Shown here piece by piece: positions 1 to 9,290 of a stretch of DNA of 64,000 bases. The first letter of the stretch is position 1, and every line of letters begins with the position of its first letter. Origin of the DNA: Desulfovibrio cuneatus DSM 11391 (GTDB lineage Bacteria; Desulfobacterota; Desulfovibrionia; Desulfovibrionales; Desulfovibrionaceae); contig NZ_AUCY01000018.1 in the NCBI RefSeq assembly GCF_000430005.1, positions 1 through 64,000 on the forward strand, written 5' to 3'. The translations under genes and the position numbers were made by a program. The notes under the pieces were generated by a model. The model was not told the DNA's origin. It worked only from the letters and a program-made list of their open reading frames with translations, and searched no databases.

Positions 1-95
1 TCTGAAGCAGGAGTGGACTCTTCCGTCCTCGACTGCTTCAGAAAAAGTGAAGTAACGCCGCCAAACGGTAAAAGACACATCAAATCAGGAAATGG
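1..95 (+). repeat. Family A palindrome, right part (cut by window edge)
   Basis: This is the right half of the ERIC-like family A element. It holds the apical segment GGACTCTTCCGTCC, the A-run and the GCCGCCAAACGG arm. The left half lies outside the window. A second copy follows directly. Confidence 0.75.
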
Positions 96-103
96 GTGGA
101 TTT

Positions 104-215
104 TTGGGTTTGGCTAGGCGCGATGTTTTTTTGGAGGGGAGGGCTGGGTTCTTTCACCCTGCCCCCCCGACAAAAAAGCAAGCAACACCGCCAAACCCAA
201 AAAGACACTTATTTC
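104..215 (+). repeat. Family A palindrome abutting arcA stop codon
   Basis: A near-complete copy with a GTTTGGC arm, T-run, GC-rich central hairpin, A-run and GCCAAAC arm. The apical stem reads GGGT/ACCC where other copies have GGAC/GTCC, so both sides changed together. It ends at the arcA stop codon (216-218). Confidence 0.75.
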
Positions 216-1472
216 CTAGAAGGTGACGGCGTCACGGATGATCGGACACGTCATGCAGTGGCCGCCGCCACGCCCACGGCCCAGTTCGCTGCCAGAGATT
301 TCAATAACTTCCACGCCTTGTTTACGCAGCATGGCGTTGGTGTGGGTATTGCGGTCGTAAGCAAACACCACACCAGGGGAAACGGCCACCATGTTGTTGC
401 CGCTATCCCACTGCTGGCGTTCCGTGGCGTAATCGTTGCCAGCGGTTTCCACCACCCGGATTTTCTTCAGGCCAAGGGCACCTGCCACCACTTCCACAAA
501 GGTGCCTTTGTCGCGGGTCAGCTCAATGCCACCGGGCTTGTTGCTGGGCCGCAGGGAGAAGGTGCGTACCTGGTCCATAATGTGGGGGTACAGGGTTACC
601 AGGTCGATGTCGCAGAAGGTGAACACGGTGTCCAGGTGCATGGCGGCACGCAGGCGGGGCATGGCGGCAATAATCACACGCTCAGCGGCCTTGTTGGCAA
701 ACAGGGCTGCGGCAAGCTGGCTGATGCCCTGCCAGGAGGTACGTTCACTCATGCCAATAAGCACGTTGCCATTGCCCACGGGCATTACGTCGCCACCTTC
801 TACTGTGGCAGTACCGTGGCTAATGGTAGGGTCGCCGTACCACACGTTCACTTTACCGGCAAAGTCCGGGTGGAACTTGTAAATGGCGGTGGTCAGCACA
901 GTTTCTTCATGGCGTGCAGGCCAGTACAGGGGGTTCAGGCTCACGCCACCATACAGCCAGCAGGTTGTGTCGCGGGTGTACAGGGTGTTGGGCAGCGGGG
1001 GCAGCAAGTATTCGGTAATGCCCGCAGCTTCACGCACCAGTTTCAGCATGTCTTTGCCATAGGTTTCCGGCACTTCTGCGGTGGAAAGGCCACCAATAAG
1101 GTGTTCTGCCAGGGTGCGAGGGGGCAGGCTGTCCAGGAAGGCGCGTACGTCGTCCACAAGGCCAAGGCCTACTTCATTGGGCACAATTTGCTGGTCCAAA
1201 ATCCACTTGCGTGCTTCGGGAATTTCCACGGTTTCTGTGAGCAGGTTGTGCATTTCCACAACGTCCACACCGCGTTCACGCAGCTTCACAATAAAGTCAA
1301 AGTGGTCACGCTTGGCGCGTTCTACCCACAGCACATCGTCAAACAACAACCTGTCGCAATTGCTTGGGGTAAGGCGGGTGTGGGCAAGGCCTGGGGCGCA
1401 CACCATTACCTTACGCAAGGTTCCCACTTCGGAATGAACACCAAAAGGCATTTTTTTCGTATCGGTAGTCAT
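216..1472 (-). CDS. arcA: Arginine deiminase
   Basis: Hydrolyses L-arginine to citrulline and ammonia, the first step of the arginine deiminase pathway; cytoplasmic. The protein has 418 residues, the same length as Pseudomonas aeruginosa ArcA. The family signatures are present: FTRD-like [17 protein letters not shown], and the C-terminal [11 protein letters not shown] with the nucleophile at Cys406. The start is backed by GGAG eight bases upstream. It lies 37 nt downstream of the antiporter gene arcD, so the two are probably co-transcribed. The later pathway genes (ornithine carbamoyltransferase, carbamate kinase) are not in the window and may lie beyond the left edge. Confidence 0.95.
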   Translation of the reverse strand: MTTDTKKMPFGVHSEVGTLRKVMVCAPGLAHTRLTPSNCDRLLFDDVLWVERAKRDHFDFIVKLRERGVDVVEMHNLLTETVEIPEARKWILDQQIVPNEVGLGLVDDVRAFLDSLPPRTLAEHLIGGLSTAEVPETYGKDMLKLVREAAGITEYLLPPLPNTLYTRDTTCWLYGGVSLNPLYWPARHEETVLTTAIYKFHPDFAGKVNVWYGDPTISHGTATVEGGDVMPVGNGNVLIGMSERTSWQGISQLAAALFANKAAERVIIAAMPRLRAAMHLDTVFTFCDIDLVTLYPHIMDQVRTFSLRPSNKPGGIELTRDKGTFVEVVAGALGLKKIRVVETAGNDYATERQQWDSGNNMVAVSPGVVFAYDRNTHTNAMLRKQGVEVIEISGSELGRGRGGGHCMTCPIIRDAVTF

Positions 1473-1509
1473 TGTGTATTCTCCTGTAGTTAACAGTAAT
1501 AACAGCGAA

Positions 1510-3015
1510 TTAGATGGTAATAATACCCGTTGCCAGGCAGTAGGCTGCCACGGCAGCAGCAGCTACCACACCCAAGAAGACTGTACGTTCACTCCCCGTA
1601 AACACACTCACGCCCTGCTCACGCCGAGCCATGATAAACAGGTAAGAACCCGGTGCATAAATAAGGGCCGAAAGCAGAATGTACTTTAACCCGCCAGCAA
1701 ACAGCATGAGCAGCGCATAGAACGTACCAATGGCAGCTATGGTCAGTTCTTTGTTTCTGGCTCTGGGGTTTATGTCGTAGGTTTCGCGGGTAAGGGCAAG
1801 CTTGTAGCCGTAAGCACCCACAAAGAAATACGGAATAAGGCTAAGGGCGCTGGTCAGTTCCAGGGCAAGCATAAAGGCATAGTCGGTGAACAGGGTCACC
1901 ACAAGGAAAGCCTGAATAAGAATGCTGGTAAGCCACATGGCGTTGGCGGGCACGCCTTCACTATTTTCCTTTCGGAAGGTAGCTGGCACGGAACCGCTTT
2001 TTGCCACGTTAAACAACACTTCCGCAGCCAGAAGCGCCCAGGAAAGGTAGGCACCCATAACGGAGACAATAAGGCCCACACTAATAAAAATGGCACCGGG
2101 CCTGCCGAGCAGGTGTTCCATTACCCCGGCCACGGAAGGTTGGCGCAAGGCGGCCAGTTCCTGGCGGGACATAACGCCGTAGGAAAGCAGGGTAACCATA
2201 ACAAACAGGGCCATAACACCCAAAAACCCCAGCACAGTGGCAGAGCCCACATCTTCCCGGCGCTTGGCAAGGCGGGAATAAACGCTGGCACCTTCAATAC
2301 CAAGGAACACGAACACCGTCACCAGCATGGTGTTGCGCACCTGGGTGAACAGCGATTCTGCCGGGACTGTTTCAATGAGCATTTCCGCATGGCCCACAAA
2401 GCCATACTTTTCAAGCCCGGCAAGGTCGGCCTTGAGGTTGTCCACAATGTTGTAGCTGAACATGTTCATAGAGAACGTGTCGGAATTGAAGGCCCAAATA
2501 ACCACCCCAATAAACACCACAAGGGGCACTACTTTGGCCACCGTAACAATGGTGTTAATGGCGGCTGCGCCTTTTACGCCGCGCAGAATAAGAAAGTGGT
2601 AGGCCCAAAGCAGTACAGAGGCAAACAGCACCGCAGCAATGGTGTTGCCGTCGCCAAAAATGGGAAAGAAAGCCCCAAGGGTGGATTTGATGAGTACAAA
2701 GTAGGAAACGTTCCCTACGCAGCTTCCGGCCCAAAAGCCAAAGCCGGAAATAAAGCCCATGTAATTACCAAACCCTTCCTGGGCGTAAATAAACACCCCG
2801 GCATCCAGGTCTGGTTTTCGGGCGGCAAGAGTTTGGAACACAAAGGCCAGCATAAGCATGCCGCTGCCTGCAATGGTCCAGGCAATAAGAGCGCCTGCCA
2901 CGCCAGTTGAACGACCAAAGGTTGCCGGCAATGAAAAAACACCCGCGCCAACCATTGAGCCCACCACAAAGGCAACCATTGCCCAAAAGGATAATTTTTG
3001 TTCAGTTGACGCCAT
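1510..3015 (-). CDS. arcD: Arginine/ornithine antiporter, APC family
   Basis: A 501-residue multi-pass inner-membrane protein of the basic amino acid/polyamine antiporter family, with about 12 hydrophobic segments. The N-terminus [20 protein letters not shown] carries the APC consensus around [10 protein letters not shown] conserved stretch with [10 protein letters not shown] follows mid-protein. Its place directly upstream of arcA suggests arginine uptake coupled to ornithine (or citrulline) export; the substrate is inferred from context. I chose the start at 3015 over the longer frame (3072) because AAAGGAG lies nine bases before it. Two paralogues occur in this window (3461-4963 and 40230-41660). 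Confidence 0.85.
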   Translation of the reverse strand: MASTEQKLSFWAMVAFVVGSMVGAGVFSLPATFGRSTGVAGALIAWTIAGSGMLMLAFVFQTLAARKPDLDAGVFIYAQEGFGNYMGFISGFGFWAGSCVGNVSYFVLIKSTLGAFFPIFGDGNTIAAVLFASVLLWAYHFLILRGVKGAAAINTIVTVAKVVPLVVFIGVVIWAFNSDTFSMNMFSYNIVDNLKADLAGLEKYGFVGHAEMLIETVPAESLFTQVRNTMLVTVFVFLGIEGASVYSRLAKRREDVGSATVLGFLGVMALFVMVTLLSYGVMSRQELAALRQPSVAGVMEHLLGRPGAIFISVGLIVSVMGAYLSWALLAAEVLFNVAKSGSVPATFRKENSEGVPANAMWLTSILIQAFLVVTLFTDYAFMLALELTSALSLIPYFFVGAYGYKLALTRETYDINPRARNKELTIAAIGTFYALLMLFAGGLKYILLSALIYAPGSYLFIMARREQGVSVFTGSERTVFLGVVAAAAVAAYCLATGIITI

Positions 3016-3173
3016 AGCGCACTGCTCCTTTAGAAGTTGCAACCACATATGCTTACGGCAAAAAGCTGCCACAGCAACGAATATTCAGGGGATACAAGAA
3101 ATAAGAAGAAATGATATTCACCTGTATTCCCATGCAGCAAAAACGCACAAGAAAATACAATAGAACAGATGTC

Positions 3174-3202
3174 AAGCTATCACTCAGCCTGTTTTATGTC
3201 AA
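3174..3202 (-). promoter_or_regulatory. Candidate sigma-70 promoter for arcD-arcA
   Basis: On the minus strand a perfect TTGACA (3197-3202) is followed after 17 nt by TAGCTT (3174-3179). A second TTGACA lies at 3170-3175 but has a poor -10. The region 3016-3428 otherwise holds no gene. I found no clear FNR or ArgR site. Confidence 0.35.
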
Positions 3203-3428
3203 CGGCATCACTTAATTAAGCAAATACTTTTATACATTCCATGGCTATTGCACAAAACATTTGAACTGTAAGAGGACTTCTTCCGTAAAAGCCGTGCATG
3301 CACAGGTAAACACCGTGCAAATAGGTGCCCAATGCCTATGCACTGCTGTACTGCGAGGCATAACATATCATACTAAACTACTTACAATTTTGTACAATAG
3401 TGATAGTAGTGAAGTCGAGTTTATTTTT

Positions 3429-3460
3429 CGCACTGCCAAACGGAATAATTCAGCGTTTCC
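3429..3460 (+). repeat. Family A remnant (right end) at antiporter stop codon
   Basis: Only the right arm GCCAAACGGAATAATTCAGC plus GTTTCC is left. It touches the stop codon (3461-3463) of the neighbouring minus-strand antiporter gene. Confidence 0.65.
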
Positions 3461-4963
3461 TTAAATAGTAATGGTACCAGAATACAGCCCCGCCACCGCA
3501 GCTATTGCTGCACACCACACCGCAACAAGCAGCATTTTTTCCCATGGCGGCAGGCGCAGCACCCCTTGTTCGCGCCGGGCCATAACATACAGCACACTGC
3601 CAGGGGCATACACCAGGGCACTGAGCAGAACATACTTTATACCCCCGGCCCACAGCACCACCAAAAGATACAAAATGGCAACGCAGGCAATAATGGCATC
3701 ACGTACCCGCAGCGTGCTATTGCGTGCATAGGTTTCTCCGGAAAGGGCCAACTTCAGGGCAAAGCCAGCCACAAAAAGATACGGCATACGGCTAAGGGCG
3801 CTGGTCAGTTCCAGAGCAAAGCCATAGGCATAGTCGGAAAACACGGTACACAGCAAAAAAAACTGTACCAGGCCACTGGTGGCCAGCAACGCAAGGTGTG
3901 GCACCTGGTTACGGCTCATGCTGTACATAAACCGGGGCATCCCTCCCCGTTTTGCTGCACTGTACAGCACTTCCATGGCTAAAAGCACCCAGGCAAGGTA
4001 CGCCCCAAGCACCGTAACCACCAGCCCGGCCCGCACAAACAGGCCACCACGTGTGCGGCCCAAATATTCCAGAATTCCTGCCAGGGAAGGCTGACGTAGC
4101 GCCGCAAGGCTTTGGCGTTCCATAACACCGTATGAAATAAGAGTAACCAGAATAAACAGAAGCAGAACGATGAAAAAACCCATCAGTGTGGCAAGGCCCA
4201 CGTCTTTTCTGCGCCGGGCATACCGCGCATAAATGCTGGCTCCTTCCACCCCAATAAATACATACGCAGCCACCAGCATGGTGCGGCGCACTTGCTCCAC
4301 CAACCCTTCCGGCCCCTGGGCCCGCATTAGCCATGCGGCGTGCCCGGTGCGGCCATAATAATCCAGGGTGTCCACATCTGCCGGGGGCGGGGGTAGCGGG
4401 CCACCCCAAAAATTCAGTTGAAACATTTCCGGCTCAAAGGCCCCGGCAACAATAACGATAAAAATAATAACGATAAGCACCTTGGCCACGGTGGCCACGG
4501 TGTTAATGACTGTGGCCTGGCGTATGCCGCGCAATACAAGAAAATGCACCAGCCAAATGCCTGCGGAAGAAAGCAGCACGGCAAGGGGGGTGTTGCCTTG
4601 ACCCAAGGCAGGAAATACCAGGCTGAATGTAGACTTTATAAGCAGGAAATAGGAAACGCTGCCCACACAACAACTTGCCCAAAAACCAAACACCGCGAAA
4701 AACGCCGGATATTCCCCAAACCCTTCCCGAACATAGTCATATATGCCAGCCTTCAAGGTAGGCTTGCGCCAGGAAAGTTTTTGAAACAGCAAGGCCAGCA
4801 TAAGCATGCCTACCCCGGCAATAACCCAGGCAATAGTCGCCCCAAGCGCTCCTGCGGCCCTGCCAAAGGTAGCAGGCACGGAAAAAATGCCTGCATCCAG
4901 GATAGAGCCCACTACAAGCGCTGTTAACGCCGCAAGGGAAAGCTGGTGCGCCTTGGGAACCAT
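3461..4963 (-). CDS. APC-family amino acid antiporter (ArcD paralogue)
   Basis: A 500-residue, roughly 12-TM protein of the same family as ArcD. It shares the N-terminal glycine-rich segment (GSILDAGIFSVPATFG) and the GIEGASIYARYARRRKDVG region. The substrate cannot be read from sequence; arginine, ornithine, lysine or another cationic amino acid is plausible given its place behind arcDA. The start at 4963 has GAGG nine bases upstream. The longer frame to 5026 would begin inside a family A repeat remnant, so I rejected it. It has its own upstream region and is separated from arcD by about 445 nt, so it is probably a separate unit. It looks like a tandem duplicate that has diverged. Confidence 0.8.
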   Translation of the reverse strand: MVPKAHQLSLAALTALVVGSILDAGIFSVPATFGRAAGALGATIAWVIAGVGMLMLALLFQKLSWRKPTLKAGIYDYVREGFGEYPAFFAVFGFWASCCVGSVSYFLLIKSTFSLVFPALGQGNTPLAVLLSSAGIWLVHFLVLRGIRQATVINTVATVAKVLIVIIFIVIVAGAFEPEMFQLNFWGGPLPPPPADVDTLDYYGRTGHAAWLMRAQGPEGLVEQVRRTMLVAAYVFIGVEGASIYARYARRRKDVGLATLMGFFIVLLLFILVTLISYGVMERQSLAALRQPSLAGILEYLGRTRGGLFVRAGLVVTVLGAYLAWVLLAMEVLYSAAKRGGMPRFMYSMSRNQVPHLALLATSGLVQFFLLCTVFSDYAYGFALELTSALSRMPYLFVAGFALKLALSGETYARNSTLRVRDAIIACVAILYLLVVLWAGGIKYVLLSALVYAPGSVLYVMARREQGVLRLPPWEKMLLVAVWCAAIAAVAGLYSGTITI

Positions 4964-5343
4964 AAAAAGCCGCCTCATTCTTTTGGAACAACTGTTAAGG
5001 GAGCAACGCTGCCAAACGGAATACATCAGCGTTTCTTTTTATGCGAATAATTACATGCTGGTATATGCCAGCACTATACAAGAAACAGCCATTCTATCAA
5101 CTGAATATTCTCCAGCCTGCACAGGCACGCATTCTCTTTGCGCCAGAACATCTGCACATAGGCCCAGCGACTAAAGCCTGCTGTAGTTATGCGCTTTCAA
5201 CTTTTACCAGCTTGCATTCCTGGCCGCAATTGCGCTACTATATATTCAAGGGACTACACAAGAAGAACAATCACTTATTTGTTACTCCACTGCCAAATAA
5301 CAGCCCGTCCACACTCCACTTTTGTAAGAAAGGAAAACACCCA
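4964..5343. other. Divergent intergenic region
   Basis: This 380-nt region separates the antiporter (minus) from the hydrolase (plus). Positions 4997-5036 carry a family A right-end remnant (GCAACGCTGCCAAACGG, then CAGCGTTTC). The rest is AT-rich and should hold both promoters. I see no convincing -35/-10 pair. Confidence 0.5.
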
Positions 5344-6915
5344 ATGCCGCGAAAAGTGAAAAGTATATTGAAATTTTGTGCCTTTGCCGTTGTGGTTGCC
5401 CTGTTTACCATGTGGGGGGTGCGTGCCTTTAATGCCTGGCAGTCACCGCCACTGCAACTGTGGCACACCGTTATTCCCCAGGAAATGCGTGAGGCCGAAC
5501 TGAACAAGGCAGACTGGGCAGCCTACTTGCAGCGCGAAAACGAGCTGTTTGAAACAGTGCGCAAGGAAGTGACCGATAAAATCCCCCAGGCAGCCCAGGT
5601 GCCCAGTAACCGTTTTTATGCCAAAGCCCCCATTTACCCCCCCAGCTTTGCAGACAACTGGAACCGCTCCTATGTTATGGAACCCCAAGGCCCCATCAAG
5701 GGGGTTGCCATATTCCTGCATGGCCTGACAGACACTCCTTACAGCTTGCGCCACCTTGCCCGCCGCTATACGGAAAGTGGCTTTCTTGCCATTGGCCTGC
5801 GCGTGCCTGCCCACGGCACGGTGCCCGCAGCCTTAAGCGACGTTACCTGGGAAGACTGGCTGGCTGCCACCCGCCTTGCCGTGCGTGAAGCAAAGCGCCG
5901 CACCGGGCCGGAGGCCCCCCTGCACCTGGTGGGCTTTTCCAATGGCGGGGCACTGGCTGTAAAGTACGCCCTGGATGCCCTGGAAGACCCCACCCTTGCC
6001 AAGCCCCAAAAGCTTATTCTTATTTCCCCCATGATTGGCGTAACCCGCTTTGCCCGGTTTGCTGGCATTGCGGCTGTGCCTGCCCTGTTCCCCCCATTTG
6101 CCAAGGCAGCCTGGCTTGGGGTTGTGCCGGAATTTAACCCCTTCAAGTATAATTCGTTTCCTGTAAACGGCGCACGCCAGTCGCACCGCCTTACCGCAGA
6201 ACTGCAAGAACAACTGGCCCGCCACGCCAGGGCTGGCACCCTGGAGGCAATGCCCCCCATACTCACGTTCCAGTCTGTTATCGACTACACCGTCAGCACG
6301 GCGTCCATTATTTCTGTGCTGTACTCCCGCCTGCCCCAAAACGGCAGCGAACTGGTGTTGTTTGATATTAACCGCGCCTCTGTATTTGGCCCGCTCATGC
6401 GCTCTGCCTCGGAAATTGCCCTTTCCCGCCTGCTGCCCCCCTTTCCCCAGCGGTTCGACCTTACGGTGGTGGGCAACCGGGCAGTGTACGACATTCGCAC
6501 CAACACAAGAACCATTGTGGCAGGCACTTCCGTAGAACAGGTGCAGGACCTTGACCTGGTCTACCCGCAACAAATATTCTCCCTTTCCCACGTGGCCCTG
6601 CCCTTTCCCATGGACGACCCCCTGTACGGCATGTCAGTGCGGGCAGAGGGCCCCCACCCCTATGGGGTAAACCTTGGGGGGCTTTCCCTGCGCGGTGAAC
6701 GCGGCGTCCTTATTGTAAACCCTGCCTCACTCAGCCGCACGTCTTCCAACCCGTTCTTCCCGTACCTGCAAGAACGGGTGGAATTGTGGCTGGAAAAATC
6801 GGTTCAGGCGGTGCAGCATTCCATCAAAGCCGCCCCCCTGCCCCCTGGCTATGAAGAAAACGCAGAACACATGCAGGAACCAGAACAAAACCTGCCGCAA
6901 GACGAAGAAATGTAA
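5344..6915 (+). CDS. Membrane-anchored alpha/beta hydrolase
   Basis: A 523-residue protein with one N-terminal hydrophobic segment (residues about 8-26), so it is likely anchored in the inner membrane with the catalytic domain in the periplasm. The hydrolase fold shows the oxyanion motif HGLTD (126-130) and the nucleophile elbow GFSNGG with Ser199. It resembles lysophospholipase/carboxylesterase-type hydrolases, but the substrate is unknown. The C-terminus is acidic and disordered (after about residue 495). The start is set by GAAAGGAAAA upstream; the frame stays open for 101 more codons upstream but without support. It stands alone between intergenic repeats. Confidence 0.8.
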   Translation: MPRKVKSILKFCAFAVVVALFTMWGVRAFNAWQSPPLQLWHTVIPQEMREAELNKADWAAYLQRENELFETVRKEVTDKIPQAAQVPSNRFYAKAPIYPPSFADNWNRSYVMEPQGPIKGVAIFLHGLTDTPYSLRHLARRYTESGFLAIGLRVPAHGTVPAALSDVTWEDWLAATRLAVREAKRRTGPEAPLHLVGFSNGGALAVKYALDALEDPTLAKPQKLILISPMIGVTRFARFAGIAAVPALFPPFAKAAWLGVVPEFNPFKYNSFPVNGARQSHRLTAELQEQLARHARAGTLEAMPPILTFQSVIDYTVSTASIISVLYSRLPQNGSELVLFDINRASVFGPLMRSASEIALSRLLPPFPQRFDLTVVGNRAVYDIRTNTRTIVAGTSVEQVQDLDLVYPQQIFSLSHVALPFPMDDPLYGMSVRAEGPHPYGVNLGGLSLRGERGVLIVNPASLSRTSSNPFFPYLQERVELWLEKSVQAVQHSIKAAPLPPGYEENAEHMQEPEQNLPQDEEM

Positions 6916-6964
6916 CGCGAAAGCACTGTATAATAGGCTACTGTAATTTTGTGCTCTTTGCGCT

Positions 6965-6992
6965 TGGCAGAGGGGGGCAAAGCCTCCCCAAC
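6965..6992 (+). repeat. Family B remnant hairpin
   Basis: GAGGGGGGCAAAGCCTCCCC resembles the outer arm of the family B palindrome (GGGGAGGCAGAGCCTCCCC). It lies 50 nt after the hydrolase gene. Only this arm is present. Confidence 0.5.
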
Positions 6993-7034
6993 TCAATGTA
7001 GAAAGTTTATGAACCGCTGATTAATTGGCATTTA

Positions 7035-7160
7035 GGAAACGCTCAGTTATTTCGTTTGGCAAGGCACAAGCGTTTCTTGAAGCAGGAGTGGACTCTTCCG
7101 TCCTCGACTGTTTCAAGAAACGCGAAGTAACGCAGCCAAACGAAATAAATCAGTGTTTCC
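7035..7160 (+). repeat. Family A palindrome, complete copy
   Basis: A 126-bp imperfect palindrome running from GGAAACGCTCAG to AGTGTTTCC, with inner arms CGTTTGGCAAGGC and GCAGCCAAACG. The central hairpin is flanked by TTTCTTGAAGC and GTTTCAAGAAAC. It lies between the hydrolase gene and ade. Confidence 0.85.
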
Positions 7161-7167
7161 CCACACA

Positions 7168-7190
7168 GGGGGCACCAGCCCCCTTTTTTT
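7168..7190 (+). terminator. Rho-independent terminator
   Basis: The stem GGGGGC/GCCCCC has a 4-nt ACCA loop and is followed by seven Ts. It directly follows the family A repeat and precedes the ade promoter region, so it probably ends the upstream transcript. Confidence 0.75.
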
Positions 7191-7192
7191 AT

Positions 7193-7211
7193 GCTGGCAA
7201 GACTTGCCAGC
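7193..7211. promoter_or_regulatory. Perfect 9-1-9 palindrome upstream of ade
   Basis: GCTGGCAAG-A-CTTGCCAGC is a perfect inverted repeat about 120 bp before the ade start. It may be an operator. It has no T-run, so it is not a terminator. Confidence 0.4.
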
Positions 7212-7332
7212 CCCTGTTAGTATACACCTATACATTGTTCAAAAAAGACACCATAGTGGACTCAGGAGAGATAATTTCCCTGAGCGCCAAAATACTACCA
7301 GCATACCCGTTTCTTTTTTTACGGAGAAGACC

Positions 7333-9060
7333 ATGCAAAAACCGCTTGAGGGCCTTGTTGCCGTTGCCCAGCGCCAAAAAAAAGCCCATATTGTCATCAA
7401 AAATGCCGAAGTATATAACGTATTCACCAAAACATTCCGCCTGGCAGAAGTCGCCATTTATGGTGGCTACATTGCTGCCATTGGGGCAGGCTACCACGGG
7501 GAAGAAGAAGTGGACGCCCAGGGAGCCATGCTGGTGCCAGGGTTTGTGGACGGCCACGTGCACATTGAAAGTGGCATGGCCATGCCCCAGGAATACGCCC
7601 GCACCCTGGTGGCCCTTGGCACCACTACCATTATTGCCGACCCCCACGAAATTGCCAACGTCGCAGGCATTGCCGGCATTGAATATATGCTGGAAGCCAC
7701 GGAAAATGCCCCCATTAACGCCTATTTCATGCTGCCCTCCTGCGTGCCTGCTTCCCCCCTGGAAATGGGGGGCCATGCCCTGGAAGCTGCCCACCTTGCC
7801 CCCCTGCTGGCCCACCCACGGGTGCTGGGCCTTGGGGAAATGATGAACTACCCTGGGGTGCTGGCAGGCGACGCCGGGGTTATGGCCAAACTGCGCATGG
7901 CAGAAGGCCGCCCCATTGACGGCCATGCCCCGGCCCTGAAAGGGGATGCCCTGCAAGCCTATGCAGCGGCAGGTATACGCAGCGACCATGAATGCCTGCT
8001 GCCGGAAGAAGCCCAGGCCCGCCTGGAAAATGGCATGGCCGTTATGTTGCGTGAAGGGTCTGCCACGCGCAACCTGCTCAGTTTACTGGCCGTGGTGAAC
8101 GATGCCACAGTGCCGTACTGCTTTTTTGCCACAGACGACCGCCACCCGGAAGACCTGGAACAGCGCGGGCACATTAACCACATGGTGCGCCTTGCCCAGG
8201 AAGATGGCAGGGTGAACCTGCCCAATATTTTGAACATGGCCTGCTTTAACGCTGCCCGCCACTTTGGCCTGCGCGACATTGGCGCCATTGCCCCTGGCTA
8301 CCGGGCCGATTTGGCCCTGTTCCCCAAAAACAGCAACTGGCGGCCCAGCCATGTATGGAAAAGCGGCACCCTTGCCGCCCATAATGGCAAAGCCCTGGGC
8401 ACATGCCGGGCAGTGAACGAACAGGCAGTACGCGGCAGCATGCACCTGCCCCCCCTTGGCCCCCAGCACCTGCGTGTGCCTGCCACCAGCAACAAAGCCA
8501 GGGTTATTGGCACCATTGCAGAGCAGGTGGTCACCCAGAAACTGGTTATGGAACTGCCCCAGGAAGCGGGTTGCTTTGTACCAGACCCGGCAAACGATGT
8601 GGCTAAAATTGCGGTGTTTGAACGCCACCGTGGCAGCGGCAACGTGGGGGTGGGCTTCATCAAAGGGCTTGGGTTGCAGCAGGGGGCTGTGGCTTCCACC
8701 ATTGCCCATGATTCACACAACCTTGTGGTGGTGGGCATGGACGATGCCAGCATACTGCTTGCCGCACAAGAATTGCAGCGCATTGACGGCGGGCTTGCCA
8801 TTGCCTGCCAGGGCCGTGTGGTGGCTTCCCTGCCCCTGCCCCTGGCTGGCCTTCTTTCCGACAAGCCAATGAAAGAATTGACAATATGCCTGAAGGACAT
8901 GCACAATGCCGTGCGTGAACTGGGCCTTGCCCAGGGCAACGACCCCTTCATGACCCTGGCCTTTATGAGCCTGCCTGTTATCCCCCACCTTAAAATAACA
9001 GAGCGCGGCCTGGTGGATGTGGATGCCTTCACCGTAGTGCCTGTAAGCGTGGCCCCATAA
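7333..9060 (+). CDS. ade: Adenine deaminase
   Basis: Converts adenine to hypoxanthine and ammonia in purine salvage; cytoplasmic, metal-dependent amidohydrolase. The 575-residue length is normal for the family. Metal-site motifs are visible: GFVDGHVHIES (His75, His77), DPHEIANV, GHAP, SDHE, and DDRHPEDL. The start is at MQKPLEG with CGGAGA just upstream; 60 further in-frame codons lie in the leader and lack a ribosome site. It is preceded by a terminator and a palindrome and seems monocistronic. Confidence 0.93.
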   Translation: MQKPLEGLVAVAQRQKKAHIVIKNAEVYNVFTKTFRLAEVAIYGGYIAAIGAGYHGEEEVDAQGAMLVPGFVDGHVHIESGMAMPQEYARTLVALGTTTIIADPHEIANVAGIAGIEYMLEATENAPINAYFMLPSCVPASPLEMGGHALEAAHLAPLLAHPRVLGLGEMMNYPGVLAGDAGVMAKLRMAEGRPIDGHAPALKGDALQAYAAAGIRSDHECLLPEEAQARLENGMAVMLREGSATRNLLSLLAVVNDATVPYCFFATDDRHPEDLEQRGHINHMVRLAQEDGRVNLPNILNMACFNAARHFGLRDIGAIAPGYRADLALFPKNSNWRPSHVWKSGTLAAHNGKALGTCRAVNEQAVRGSMHLPPLGPQHLRVPATSNKARVIGTIAEQVVTQKLVMELPQEAGCFVPDPANDVAKIAVFERHRGSGNVGVGFIKGLGLQQGAVASTIAHDSHNLVVVGMDDASILLAAQELQRIDGGLAIACQGRVVASLPLPLAGLLSDKPMKELTICLKDMHNAVRELGLAQGNDPFMTLAFMSLPVIPHLKITERGLVDVDAFTVVPVSVAP

Positions 9061-9083
9061 AGCAGGCACGGCAAGTACCAAAA

Positions 9084-9107
9084 TTCCCCATGAAGGGGCT
9101 TGTTTTT
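9084..9107 (+). terminator. Weak terminator after ade
   Basis: CCCC-ATGAA-GGGG followed by CTTGTTTTT. The stem is only four base pairs, so this is tentative. Confidence 0.35.
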
Positions 9108-9247
9108 CATGGCATATCTATTACAGTAGTGCTATACACTGGAGCATTGCATAGGGAATTTCGCCTTACAAAGGCATGCGCGGCAACACACTTGGCCTGC
9201 ACAATACCTCTACGCCAGGGGGGAATGGAACAAGTCACCAGTGTTTC

Positions 9248-9264
9248 CTTAACAGCCTGTTAAG
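9248..9264. promoter_or_regulatory. Palindrome 27 bp before the MBL-HD gene
   Basis: CTTAACAG-C-CTGTTAAG is a perfect 8-1-8 dyad lying 26 bp upstream of the start codon at 9291. This is a typical place for an operator. The regulator is unknown. Confidence 0.4.
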
Positions 9265-9290
9265 CACAGGCAGTAGTTCATGGACAGCTT

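Noticed and set aside
96-1493. 465-codon open frame on the plus strand opposite arcA
   Set aside because: arcA on the other strand has every family motif; the opposite frame has His/Gly-rich composition with no domain and is a shadow of biased codon use.
7212-7332. Purine riboswitch ahead of ade
   Set aside because: I could not find the conserved three-way-junction loops; only a simple palindrome and a terminator are visible.
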